46,919 bases of DNA, from the NCBI GenBank assembly GCA_022824315.1, contig JAJEAC010000195.1, positions 1 through 46,919 of the forward strand. Reading direction: 5' to 3'. Origin of the DNA: Silicimonas sp. (GTDB lineage: Bacteria; Pseudomonadota; Alphaproteobacteria; Rhodobacterales; Rhodobacteraceae). The number at the start of each line of letters is the position of its first letter. Positions within the stretch are counted from its first letter, which is position 1. Positions 26,024 through 34,333 of this stretch are shown piece after piece. The notes beneath the pieces are model-generated. The model saw only the letters and a program-made list of their open reading frames with translations. It had not been told where the DNA came from and made no database searches. A program made the position numbers and the translations under genes.

Positions 26024-26278
26024 ATGACCACAAGCATCATCGTCCGTGACATTGATCCAGGAGACAAAGCTTTGCTCCAGCGCGAATTCCGTCAGACCGA
26101 AGTATCGATGGACGAACTGGTCCGCCGACTGATCCATGAGCAGCGTACGAAGGCTGAGCATCGCTCGAAACCGTCCGAAGCGTTCGCCCGACATTTTGGA
26201 GTGGATCACGGAATCGACTTTTCACCCCCGGTACGTTGCGGATTCAGGCCGCTTTCGTTGGTCAGCGAAGGACAGTAA
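26024..26278 (+). CDS. FitA/VapB-like ribbon-helix-helix antitoxin
   Basis: An 84-residue protein with a predicted ribbon-helix-helix N-terminus (TTSIIVRDIDPGDKALLQREFRQTEVSMDELVRRLIHE, about residues 2-41) followed by a flexible C-terminus of the kind that wraps a PIN toxin (SEAFARHFGVDHGIDFSPP, GFRPLSL). Such antitoxins bind their own promoter and neutralise a PIN-domain ribonuclease. The ATG follows GTGGAG. The gene looks intact, while the frame behind it is a decayed PIN toxin, so this may now be an orphan antitoxin. A few C-terminal residues may be altered where toxin and antitoxin usually overlap. Confidence 0.7.
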   Translation: MTTSIIVRDIDPGDKALLQREFRQTEVSMDELVRRLIHEQRTKAEHRSKPSEAFARHFGVDHGIDFSPPVRCGFRPLSLVSEGQ

Positions 26279-26292
26279 GGTCAGGTTCGCCC

Positions 26293-26727
26293 GCGTGGTT
26301 CACAGGCACGAACGCGGCCACCGGGATGATGCGGCCCTGGCCCGAACCACGGGTTGTCAAATTTCTTGGTTCGATTGCCGACGAGGGCGTTGGCCTCGCG
26401 TCGGTTTCTGACTGCGAGGTGCTTGACGGCATTGGCCGACTGGCTCCCGGCTGGCGCCGACGCAGTCTTGTCGGCGGCTGCCACGATCTTCTTGGTGAAT
26501 TGTTCGAGGATCGAGGCGTGGATTGGACCCTCGCCGGTGCACAGGCATGCGCGAAGGTCAAGGAGAACAAGCGGCAGCAGGGCGAGGCGCTTGTAGGCCA
26601 TGTTCCGTACGCGGTCTTCGCGGCAGCGGCCTTCACCCGCGGCCTCGCCGTCGTGACGAGGAGCATCGGTGAGTTTCGAAACGCCGGGGTCGAAACCGTG
26701 AATCCCTGGACAGCTGGACCGCGATGA
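26293..26727 (+). pseudogene. Decayed PIN-domain (FitB/VapC-like) toxin
   Basis: The frame reads as a full-length VapC/FitB relative of about 144 codons, but key residues are lost. The expected LDTN, with its first catalytic Asp, reads TGTN (Asp to Gly). The start codon position reads GCG. The segment expected as PDAxIAA reads VPYAVFAAA (Asp to Tyr), and the last TRNxxDF reads TRSIGEF (Asp to Glu). The conserved Glu (SDCEVLDGI), MMRPxPEPRVVKFL and the terminal AGVETVNPW are still recognisable, and the frame has no internal stop. In-frame ATGs at 26236 or 26326 could still allow translation of an inactive PIN protein, so 'pseudogene' is an inference from the lost active site. Confidence 0.65.
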
Positions 26728-26877
26728 TGCTTGCTTCAAAGTGGGAGCGACCGGTGTGCCCGGGAGGCTTGGCTTGCCGCTGAAATCGCTCTCTTGCGCC
26801 TGGCGATGATGACGCGTCTTTGCAAGAAGGGCGTCGGCAGGAATTGCCGCCGGGTTCGCTGACGGCTGGCGCACTGT

Positions 26878-27537
26878 TCACTGCGTATTCGGGACGGGCG
26901 CCGGCAATACCTGTGTCCCCGTGAGATACGCCATTGCATGTCGTGGAAAGAGGTCGCGCAGCGCGGATGCCGTCCAGTCGAGACCTCCCGTGTAGCAACC
27001 ATAGGCGGGCAGAATCAGCCGTGCCTCATCAACCATGAAGCAAGGTCGGGACGTGCCGCGGATGCGCGCCTTTGGATGGAAGTGGCCGGAGATTTCTCCC
27101 GGCTCGGCGCCGCTTTCTGCAATGTGCCGGAAAACGAATGGACCGAGCCGAATCTCGTGCAGGTGCGAGCCGCCCAGATTTGCAGGACCGGGGTCGTGGT
27201 TGCCTTCGAGCCAAATCCACTGCCTGCTTTCCTGCAGGTGGGAAACCTTCGCTCGGATCGTCGCGGAAAGCGCATCGGCGGTCGCGAGGTCGTCGAAACT
27301 GTCGCCCAGGCACAGCACGACGTCCGGCCGAAACGCATCCACGTCCGCAGCGAGACGTGCGAGCGTCTCTTCGGTGTCATAAGGAGGCAGAAGCGTTCCG
27401 CTTCTCCGGGCAATCCGCTCTGACTTGCCAAGGTGCAGGTCCGCGACGGCCAAAAGCCCTCTCGACGCCCAATGCAAGGCGCCAGACGGGAGCAGCGTCA
27501 GGGTCTCTCCGCAAAATCCGATGTCGCGGGCGTTCAT
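26878..27537 (-). CDS. pdeM: Metallophosphoesterase PdeM (ligase-associated DNA repair endonuclease type)
   Basis: A 219-residue calcineurin-like metallophosphoesterase. All metal-binding blocks are seen: ADLHLGK (Asp33, His35), CLGDSFDD (Gly78-Asp79), LEGNHDPG (Gly112-Asp115) and SGHFHPK. The family is known as PdeM and is usually encoded with an Lhr-type helicase, an ATP-dependent DNA ligase and an exonuclease, in a DNA-damage response group. None of those partners is in this window, so here the gene is isolated. Its start is close to the divergent trmB (72 bases). Confidence 0.85.
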   Translation of the reverse strand: MNARDIGFCGETLTLLPSGALHWASRGLLAVADLHLGKSERIARRSGTLLPPYDTEETLARLAADVDAFRPDVVLCLGDSFDDLATADALSATIRAKVSHLQESRQWIWLEGNHDPGPANLGGSHLHEIRLGPFVFRHIAESGAEPGEISGHFHPKARIRGTSRPCFMVDEARLILPAYGCYTGGLDWTASALRDLFPRHAMAYLTGTQVLPAPVPNTQ

Positions 27538-27609
27538 GATCCGTTCCTATTGCTGACTTCCGCGAATGGCAAGACTTGACGGGTGCGCACCCGCTTGCGA
27601 AATGCGCCC

Positions 27610-28323
27610 ATGGCCCGCAATCCTCCCTCCGATACGCCTCGGCGCAACTTGTACGGACGCGTTCGCGGCCGTGCCTTGCGTGCAAGCCAGAAGTGCTATC
27701 TTGATGATCTCGTGCAGGTTGGCCTGACAGGCGTCAACCGGGACGAGAATCCCGCGCGCAGAAAACTGGATCTCAAGGCAACGTTCGGCGACCGCCCTGT
27801 CTGGCTGGAAGTGGGATTCGGCGGCGGCGAGCACTTGGTCCACCAAGCCGTACGAAACCCGGGTGTCGGTCTTGTCGCGGCAGAGCCCTACATCAACGGC
27901 GTGGCAATGCTGCTTGGCAAGATCAGGTCGACCGGGGTCAGGAACATCCGGATACATCCGGGCGATGCACGCGACCTGATGGACGTGCTGCCCGACCAGT
28001 CCGTGACCAAGGCATTCCTTCTCTATCCGGATCCCTGGCCGAAGAGGAAGCACCACAGGCGGCGCTTCGTGACACCGGAATACCTGGCCCCCCTTTTTTC
28101 GATACTGGTGCCGGGTGCCCAATTCAGGATCTCGACAGACATTCCGGATTACGTGCGCCAGGCCATGGAAGAAGTGCCTAAGGCTGGATTTGTCTGGCAG
28201 GCCGCACGTCCCGACGACTGGCGAAAGCCGTGGGAGGATTGGTTGCCGACACGCTACGAGCAGAAGGCGGTGCGGGAAGGCCGGACGCCTACCTATCTCA
28301 CCTTCAGAAAGCCCGATGCGTGA
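27610..28323 (+). CDS. trmB: tRNA (guanine-N7-)-methyltransferase
   Basis: A 237-residue Rossmann-fold methyltransferase that makes m7G at position 46 of tRNAs. The basic N-terminal RRNLYGRVRGR is followed by the SAM-binding LEVGFGGGEHL, then AEPYINGVAMLL, and the catalytic/tRNA-binding FLLYPDPWPKRKHHRRRFV, a TrmB signature. ATG 27610 gives the usual N-terminus; a GTG 27 bases upstream is less likely. A hairpin begins two bases after the stop. aroA lies downstream on the same strand. Confidence 0.93.
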   Translation: MARNPPSDTPRRNLYGRVRGRALRASQKCYLDDLVQVGLTGVNRDENPARRKLDLKATFGDRPVWLEVGFGGGEHLVHQAVRNPGVGLVAAEPYINGVAMLLGKIRSTGVRNIRIHPGDARDLMDVLPDQSVTKAFLLYPDPWPKRKHHRRRFVTPEYLAPLFSILVPGAQFRISTDIPDYVRQAMEEVPKAGFVWQAARPDDWRKPWEDWLPTRYEQKAVREGRTPTYLTFRKPDA

Positions 28324-28324
28324 C

Positions 28325-28348
28325 GGCATGGTGCGCGATCACCATGTC
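28325..28348 (+). terminator. Hairpin directly after trmB, without U-run
   Basis: CATGGTG (28327-28333) and CACCATG (28340-28346) are perfect 7-base arms around a 6-base loop. A G-U and a G-C pair can extend the stem by two pairs, to 28325-28348. It starts two bases after the trmB stop. No U-run follows, so it may be a transcript-end stabiliser or a factor-dependent terminator. Confidence 0.35.
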
Positions 28349-28437
28349 CTGGCTTGCGTTGCGGCAGTGCGACATGGGTGACGGTGGACCCTTGTCATGC
28401 TCTGGTCTATGGAGCCGGGAATGATGAAGGAATGCCG

Positions 28438-29793
28438 ATGTCAGGAAGTTGTGCACCTGAACCCATGACTGCGCGTCGATCCGGTGCGTTGACGGGAGAA
28501 GCGCACGTGCCGGGCGACAAGTCGATTTCGCATCGCTCGCTGATTCTCGGTGCAATGTGCGTTGGCGAAACGCGGATCGGGGGGCTCCTCGAAGGCGAGG
28601 ACGTGCTGGCCACCGCCGCCGCGATGCGCGCATTCGGTGCCGAAGTGGTCGATACCGGCGCGGGCGGCTGGTCGGTTCACGGCGTGGGCGTGGGTGGCTT
28701 CCGAGAGCCTGCGGACGTGATCGACTGCGGGAATTCCGGGACGGGTGCGCGCCTTGTCATGGGCGCGATGGCAACCACGCCGATCACGGCAACCTTCACA
28801 GGTGATTCATCACTCCGTTCGCGTCCGATGGATCGGGTCACCGAACCACTTGCCGAGTTCGGGGCGCGGGCTGTTGGCCAGTCCGGAGGCCGGCTGCCGA
28901 TGACGATCACGGGCGCGATGGATCCGGTGCCCGTCAGCTACACCATGCCGGTGGCGTCCGCGCAGGTGAAATCCGCCATTCTCCTCGCAGGGCTCAACGC
29001 GCCCGGCGAAACGGTCGTGATCGAGCGGGAAGCCACGCGTGACCATACCGAACGAATGCTCAGAGGTTTCGGTGCCGGCATCGACGTCGATGCAAGTGCT
29101 GGCGGGCGCGTCATCGCGCTCAAGGGCCATGCTGAGCTTCGGCCGCAAGTCATCTCCGTGCCGCGCGATCCGTCTTCCGCGGCCTTTCCGGTGGCGGCCG
29201 CCCTGATCGTCGAGGGATCGGACGTGCTGGTGCCCGATGTCGGGATCAACCCGACCCGGACCGGATTCTATGCCACGCTCCGCGACATGGGGGCCGACCT
29301 GACCTTCGAAAACGAGCGTGAGGAAGGGGGGGAGCCGGTTGCGGACATCCGTGCACGCTTCTCCCCGGAACTCAAGGGTATCGAGGTTCCACCTGAACGC
29401 GCGGCGTCCATGATCGACGAGTACCCCATCCTCTCGATTGTCAGCGTATTCGCCGAGGGGCGCACCATCATGCGGGGTGTAGGGGAACTCCGGGTGAAGG
29501 AGTGTGACCGGATCGATGCGATGGCAACCGGTCTTCGTGCCTCTGGCGGGACCGTCAGGGAAGGCGAGGACTGGTGGGAAGTCGAGGGCATGGGCCCAAC
29601 GGGCGTGCCGGGCGGGGCGCGTGTCGAGGCGCGTCTTGATCACCGCATTGCCATGTCGTTTCTGACACTCGGCCTCGGCGCGAAGGACGCCGTGACGGTG
29701 GACGACGCCGCGCCGGTCGCCACGTCGTTTCCGACATATGCGGCGCTCATGGCAGAGCTTGGCGCCTCGCTCGAACCCGTTCAAGCAGCGTAG
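28438..29793 (+). CDS. aroA: 3-phosphoshikimate 1-carboxyvinyltransferase (EPSP synthase)
   Basis: A 451-residue EPSP synthase, the sixth step of the shikimate pathway. [15 protein letters not shown] (24-38) binds substrate, [14 protein letters not shown] and [11 protein letters not shown] are typical of the class II branch to which the Agrobacterium CP4 enzyme belongs, and MIDEYPIL and LDHRIAMSF follow. At the glyphosate-relevant place the sequence reads GNSGTG (98-103) with Gly101, where CP4 has Ala100, so the glyphosate-tolerant substitution is absent. AAGGA at 28427-28431 favours ATG 28438 over ATG 28432. It lies apart from aroKB and ends convergent to sat-cysC. Confidence 0.93.
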   Translation: MSGSCAPEPMTARRSGALTGEAHVPGDKSISHRSLILGAMCVGETRIGGLLEGEDVLATAAAMRAFGAEVVDTGAGGWSVHGVGVGGFREPADVIDCGNSGTGARLVMGAMATTPITATFTGDSSLRSRPMDRVTEPLAEFGARAVGQSGGRLPMTITGAMDPVPVSYTMPVASAQVKSAILLAGLNAPGETVVIEREATRDHTERMLRGFGAGIDVDASAGGRVIALKGHAELRPQVISVPRDPSSAAFPVAAALIVEGSDVLVPDVGINPTRTGFYATLRDMGADLTFENEREEGGEPVADIRARFSPELKGIEVPPERAASMIDEYPILSIVSVFAEGRTIMRGVGELRVKECDRIDAMATGLRASGGTVREGEDWWEVEGMGPTGVPGGARVEARLDHRIAMSFLTLGLGAKDAVTVDDAAPVATSFPTYAALMAELGASLEPVQAA

Positions 29794-29874
29794 GCCCGTT
29801 TCACGGGGATCTGTCGGCAGTCCGGTCTCTCCAGCCGCGGTCCTCGACATCCGCCGGACAGCGGCAGCAGCATG

Positions 29875-31581
29875 TCATGCAGCGACCAGGCCCATCTGCT
29901 CCAGCTTCAGGAGCACCTGCTGCGCGCAGTGATCGACTTCGACGCTTTCGGTCTCAAGCTTCAGTTCCGGGTTCTCCGGCACGTCATAGGGGTCCGAAAT
30001 TCCGGTGAACTCCTTGATCTTGCCGTCCCGTGCGAGCTTGTACAGCCCCTTCCGGTCACGTCGCTCGCATTCCTCGATGGACGTGGCCACGTGCACCTCG
30101 ACGAAGGCACCGAAATTCTCGATCTGTTCGCGCACGGCCCGCCTCGCCGCGGCATAGGGGGCAATCGGGGCGCAGATGGCGATCCCGCCGTTCTTCGTGA
30201 TTTCAGACGCGACGAAGCCAATGCGGCGAATGTTCAGGTCACGGTGGTCCTTCGAGAATCCCAGTTCGCTCGAGAGATTCTTGCGGACAATGTCTCCGTC
30301 GAGCAGCGTGACCGGACGCCCTCCCATCTCCATGAGCTTGACCAGGAGGGCATTCGCGATCGTCGACTTCCCTGATCCGGAAAATCCGGTGAAGAAGACC
30401 GTGAAGCCCTGCTGGGAGCGGGGCGGGTAGCGGCGTCGGAGTTCTCTTGCGACTTCGGGAAAGGTGAACCACTCCGGCAATTCAAGGCCTTCGCGCAGCC
30501 GGCGACGGAGTTCGGACCCGCTGATGTCCAGGGCGGTCAGTCCGTCCTCGATCTCGTCGGCCTGCATGTATTGGGCGCGTTCCTGCACGTAGACCATGTG
30601 CTTGAAGTCCACCATTTCGACGCCGATCTCGTCTTCAAGCTCGCCAAACAAGTTCTGTGCGTCGTAGGGCCCATAGAACGGCTCGCCCACCGAGTTCTTT
30701 CCGGGACCGGCGTGGTCGCGGCCAACGATCATGTGAGTGCAGCCATGATTCCTGCGGATGAGCCCGTGCCAGACCGCTTCTCTCGGGCCAGCCATCCGCA
30801 TCGCGAGGTTCAGCAGGCTCATTGCTGCCGTGGAGGACGGGTACTTGTCGAGCACGGCTTCATAGCATCGCACACGCGTGAAATGGTCGACGTCACCGGG
30901 CTTCGTCAGGCCCACGACCGGGTGAATCAGGAGATTCGCGGCTGTTTCCCGCGCTGCCCGAAACGTCAGTTCCTGATGCGCGCGGTGCAGCGGATTGCGG
31001 GTCTGGAATGCAACGATGCGGTGCCAGCCAAGCTTCCGAAAATATGCGCGAAGCTCGTTTGGCGTGTCCCGGCGCACCCTGAAGTCGTAATGTGCGGGAA
31101 GCTGGAGACCGGTCACCGGCCCGCCCAGATACACCGGGCCGGCAGCGTGATACAGGTAATTGACCGCAGGATGCGAAAGGTCATCGGCACCGAGGACTTT
31201 CTTCGCTTCCCGCGACTTGTCCGGGCGCCACCGGTCAGTGACGTTCATGGTTGCGAGAATCACGCCTTCCTGATCACGAAGGGCAATGTTGCTGCCGAGC
31301 GTGACGCCGTCGCCAAAGCCCTCCGAGACATCAAGCGTGACAGGTATTGGCCATAGCGATCCGTCGCCAAGCCGCATCCTGTCGACGACGCTGTCGTAGT
31401 CGTCTTCGCCCAAGAAGCCCTGCAAGGGATGGAACCCGCCGTTCAACAGGAGTTCGAGGTCGCAGATCTGGCGCGGCGTCAGATCCCAGCTTGGCAGCCC
31501 CGCCGCCTCTTTCCTGAGTTCCGGCGCCGTGCTCCACGGAACAAGCAGTTCCGGAATGGGGGAGTGATTCGAAGTCGGCAT
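29875..31581 (-). CDS. Bifunctional sulfate adenylyltransferase / adenylylsulfate kinase
   Basis: A 568-residue fusion that makes APS from sulfate and ATP and phosphorylates it to PAPS. The N-terminal ATP sulfurylase has QTRNPLHRAH (193-202) and GRDHAGPG (287-294). The C-terminal APS kinase has the P-loop GFSGSGKST (399-407) and KNGGIAICAPIAPY-type segments. In many proteobacteria the same job is done by CysD/CysN and CysC. The fused form feeds sulfate assimilation or sulfation from one polypeptide. It is transcribed in the same direction as trxB, 163 bases behind it, and convergent with aroA. Confidence 0.92.
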   Translation of the reverse strand: MPTSNHSPIPELLVPWSTAPELRKEAAGLPSWDLTPRQICDLELLLNGGFHPLQGFLGEDDYDSVVDRMRLGDGSLWPIPVTLDVSEGFGDGVTLGSNIALRDQEGVILATMNVTDRWRPDKSREAKKVLGADDLSHPAVNYLYHAAGPVYLGGPVTGLQLPAHYDFRVRRDTPNELRAYFRKLGWHRIVAFQTRNPLHRAHQELTFRAARETAANLLIHPVVGLTKPGDVDHFTRVRCYEAVLDKYPSSTAAMSLLNLAMRMAGPREAVWHGLIRRNHGCTHMIVGRDHAGPGKNSVGEPFYGPYDAQNLFGELEDEIGVEMVDFKHMVYVQERAQYMQADEIEDGLTALDISGSELRRRLREGLELPEWFTFPEVARELRRRYPPRSQQGFTVFFTGFSGSGKSTIANALLVKLMEMGGRPVTLLDGDIVRKNLSSELGFSKDHRDLNIRRIGFVASEITKNGGIAICAPIAPYAAARRAVREQIENFGAFVEVHVATSIEECERRDRKGLYKLARDGKIKEFTGISDPYDVPENPELKLETESVEVDHCAQQVLLKLEQMGLVAA

Positions 31582-31744
31582 GACTGATCCGGTGCATTTC
31601 CTAGAGTGCTTTCCCTATCCATCGGCATGCAGGGAAAGCAAGTTGTTCTGCGGTCTCGAACCTTCCGTGTCACGAGCGGAATGCGGCTCCGGACATCCGA
31701 TTTCGCCGGGTCGCCAGGTCAACCGGACTCGCCCCTGCCTGCGG

Positions 31745-32710
31745 TCACTCGGCAGCGATGTCCGCATCGCGCCCCTGCTCGGCGAGGAAGCGCTCGGCCT
31801 CCAGCGCGGCCATGCAGCCCATCCCGGCCGAGGTGACGGCTTGTCGATACACGTGATCGGTGATGTCACCTGCGGCAAACACGCCGGGGACGGACGTGGC
31901 CGTCGAATCCGGTGCGGTCACGGCGTAACCGCCGCTGTGCAGTTCGAGGCTGTCCTTGACCAGCTCGTTCGAAGGCGTGTGGCCGATGGCGATGAAAACC
32001 CCCTTGCAGGGGATCTTGGTAATCTCTCCAGTCTTCACGTGCTTCACCTGCACGCCCTCTACGGACTTCGGCTCCTTTGGTCCAACGACTTCATCCAGTG
32101 TATGATCCCAGAGGACCTCGATTTTCTCGTGGTTGAAGAGCCGGTGCTGAAGGATCTTCTCGGCGCGCAGTTCGTCCCGGCGATGGACCACGGTGACCTT
32201 GGACGCGAAGTTGGTCAGAAAGAGTGCTTCCTCGACAGCCGTGTTGCCTCCGCCGACGACAACGACGTCCTGGCCGCGAAAGAAGAATCCGTCGCATGTG
32301 GCGCAGGCCGAGACTCCAAAACCCTTGAAGGCCTCCTCGGAGGCAAGGCCCAGCCATCTTGCCTGGGCGCCCGTCGCCAGGATGACGGTGTCGGCCATGT
32401 AGATGGTTCCCGTATCGCCGTTCGCGCGGAAGGGCCTGCATGAGAGGTCGAGCGACTGAATGTGATCAGAGACGACTTCGGTGCCGACAGCGCGTGCATG
32501 CTCCTCCATGTTCGCCATCAGGCCCGGGCCCAGGATGCTGCTTTCGCCCGGCCAGTTTTCGACGTCGGTCGTGATCATGAGCTGACCGCCCGGCTGCACG
32601 CCCTGGACCAGAAGAGGTTCGAGCATCGCACGGCTCGCGTAGACGGCGGCAGTGTAGCCTGCCGGGCCCGACCCGATGATCAGTACTTTCGTGTGTCGCG
32701 TGTTGTTCAA
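31745..32710 (-). CDS. trxB: Thioredoxin-disulfide reductase
   Basis: A 321-residue NADPH-dependent flavoprotein that reduces thioredoxin. FAD-binding IIGSGPAGYTAAVYASRA is at 11-28, the redox-active CATC (Cys136 and Cys139) lies in SACATCDGFFFRG, the NADPH fold has VVGGGNTAVEEALFL and HRRDELRA, and the C-terminal FAD motif has VFAAGDITDHVYRQAVTSAG. It supplies reductant for thioredoxin, including the reduction steps of sulfate assimilation, which fits the sat-cysC neighbour. It is divergent from an Lrp/AsnC regulator, a pairing also seen in related genomes. Confidence 0.95.
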   Translation of the reverse strand: MNNTRHTKVLIIGSGPAGYTAAVYASRAMLEPLLVQGVQPGGQLMITTDVENWPGESSILGPGLMANMEEHARAVGTEVVSDHIQSLDLSCRPFRANGDTGTIYMADTVILATGAQARWLGLASEEAFKGFGVSACATCDGFFFRGQDVVVVGGGNTAVEEALFLTNFASKVTVVHRRDELRAEKILQHRLFNHEKIEVLWDHTLDEVVGPKEPKSVEGVQVKHVKTGEITKIPCKGVFIAIGHTPSNELVKDSLELHSGGYAVTAPDSTATSVPGVFAAGDITDHVYRQAVTSAGMGCMAALEAERFLAEQGRDADIAAE

Positions 32711-32911
32711 GGCAGGTGTCTCCCAGGAAGAATGCCGGACCGATATAGTCCGGGAACCCGTTCATCGAAAGTGCCTTTGGTACCGAGGCTTCGCCGGAAT
32801 CCCTCGGTGCGCGAGCATTCCGCCCGCAGGGTTCCGACGCGGCATGGCGGGTGGTCATGGCTGAAGGAGGTGCTCGGATTTGAGAGCGTTTCGAAGGGCG
32901 CCGGACCATGA

Positions 32912-32961
32912 ATTGCGAGGGTGAGGCTAACGAAATTGCGCAATTGCGACACATTATTGCG
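32912..32961. promoter_or_regulatory. ATTGCG repeat array between trxB and the Lrp/AsnC regulator
   Basis: ATTGCG occurs four times in 50 bases (32912, 32935, 32943, 32956). The middle copies form the perfect 12-base palindrome AATTGCGCAATT at 32934-32945. Lrp-family octamers bind several spaced sites, often upstream of their own gene. The array ends 50 bases before the regulator start at 33011 and lies in the shared control region with trxB, so autoregulation and trxB control are both plausible. Confidence 0.45.
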
Positions 32962-33010
32962 CGAATCCACGCAGTCCGGTAAGATTCTGCAGACGAGGGA
33001 GCAGATGATC

Positions 33011-33511
33011 ATGCCAGGTGAAAGGCTCGACGCCATCGACCGAAAGATACTTGCGGAATTGCAGGCCAATGGCCGCATGACCAACGTCGAGTTGGCTCGA
33101 CGGGTGGGCATTTCCGCCCCGCCTTGCCTTCGCAGGGTTCGGGCGCTTGAGGACCAGGGGCTGATTCAGGGCTATCACGCCCTTGTTGATTCTCGCGCAC
33201 TGGGTTTCGAAGTGCAGGTCTTTGTCATGGTTGGGCTGCAAAGCCAGGCAGAAGCGGACCTGAGCGCCTTCGAGACGCGTTGCCGGAACTGGCCCCTTGT
33301 CCGAGAGTGCAACATGCTCAACGGCGAAGTGGATTTCATCCTGAAATGCGTGGCCCCCGATCTCTCGACCTTTCAGCGTTTCCTGACCGATGAACTGACG
33401 TCGGCGCCAAACGTGATCTCGGTCAAGACATCCCTCGTGATTCGGTGTGCCAAGGATGAACCCGCAGTGCCCTTCGACGTGCTCGAGGAGCGGCAGGCCG
33501 AAATTGCATGA
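33011..33511 (+). CDS. Lrp/AsnC family transcriptional regulator
   Basis: A 166-residue regulator. The N-terminal winged helix-turn-helix is seen in DAIDRKILAELQANGRMTNVELARRVGISAPPCLRRVRALEDQGLI (about 7-52), followed by the linker VDSRALGF and the ligand-binding RAM domain (about 70-150) with MLNGEVDFILKCVAPDLSTF. Such proteins sense amino acids and act as octamers. GAGGGAG ends nine bases before ATG 33011 and only three before ATG 33005, so 33011 is preferred. It is divergent from trxB with the ATTGCG array between. The ligand is unknown. Confidence 0.9.
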   Translation: MPGERLDAIDRKILAELQANGRMTNVELARRVGISAPPCLRRVRALEDQGLIQGYHALVDSRALGFEVQVFVMVGLQSQAEADLSAFETRCRNWPLVRECNMLNGEVDFILKCVAPDLSTFQRFLTDELTSAPNVISVKTSLVIRCAKDEPAVPFDVLEERQAEIA

Positions 33512-33577
33512 CGCGCGGACCATGGATCGTGGCACCCGTGCCGCCCAGGGCTTCGGGGAGCGGCGCCTCCCTCGCCC

Positions 33578-34333
33578 TCACAGGCGGATGACAGAAATCT
33601 GGCGGCCGTAGTCCGGTTCCCTGCGATGCTGGCTTCGCCGGTAGGAAAAGAAGCGGTCCGGATCGGAAAACGTGCAATGCCCGGTCCATTGCGCATTGCC
33701 GATGCCCGCATTGCGGAGACGTCGGAGGCTGTAGCCGACAAGGTCGAACTGAAGGCGGTCGTCACGTCCGTTCGCGAAGAACCGCGTGTTTCCCGGGTCG
33801 TCGTCGACAAAGCGTTCAAGGAATTCCGGACCCACCTCATACGCGCGCTGGCTGATTGACGGGCCGATCACGGCAGTGATGTCGGCAGGGCGCGCACCGA
33901 GGCCTTCCATTGCACCGACCGCGGCTTCCAGGATTCCGTCCAGGGCGCCGCGCCAACCGGCATGCGCGGCGCCGATCACCTGTGCGGCGGTGTCGGCAAG
34001 GAGCACGGGCTGGCAGTCGGCAGTCAGTATGGCGAGGCCAAGGCCCGGCGTCGCCGTTGCAATCGCGTCCGCTCTTGGCTGCACACCGAAGGGGCCTTCC
34101 GCTGCCAGCGCCGTGGCCGAGTGCACCTGGTGAACCGTGGCCAGGCGTTCCGGCGAGATGCCAAGAGCGTCGGCTGCCCGAATCCGGTTGATTGACACGG
34201 TTTCCTTGCCGTCCGTTGAGCCATAGCCGCAATTCAGGCTGGCGAAGAGGCCGGTGGATGCGCCGCCCTTCCGCGTGAAGAAGCCATGGCGCAACTGTGC
34301 GAGGGCTTCGGACGTGATGATTTCGATCGTCAT
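33578..34333 (-). CDS. pgeF: Peptidoglycan editing factor PgeF (YfiH family)
   Basis: A 251-residue laccase-domain (DUF152/YfiH) protein. The zinc/catalytic residues His71 (VHQVHSA), Cys107 (ILTADCQPVLLAD) and His124 (GAAHAGWRG) are present. Members are purine-nucleoside hydrolases in some hosts and in E. coli correct misincorporation of serine for alanine in muropeptide precursors. The start overlaps the midA stop as ATGA, so it is coupled to midA. It is convergent with the Lrp-type gene, 66 bases away. Confidence 0.92.
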   Translation of the reverse strand: MTIEIITSEALAQLRHGFFTRKGGASTGLFASLNCGYGSTDGKETVSINRIRAADALGISPERLATVHQVHSATALAAEGPFGVQPRADAIATATPGLGLAILTADCQPVLLADTAAQVIGAAHAGWRGALDGILEAAVGAMEGLGARPADITAVIGPSISQRAYEVGPEFLERFVDDDPGNTRFFANGRDDRLQFDLVGYSLRRLRNAGIGNAQWTGHCTFSDPDRFFSYRRSQHRREPDYGRQISVIRL

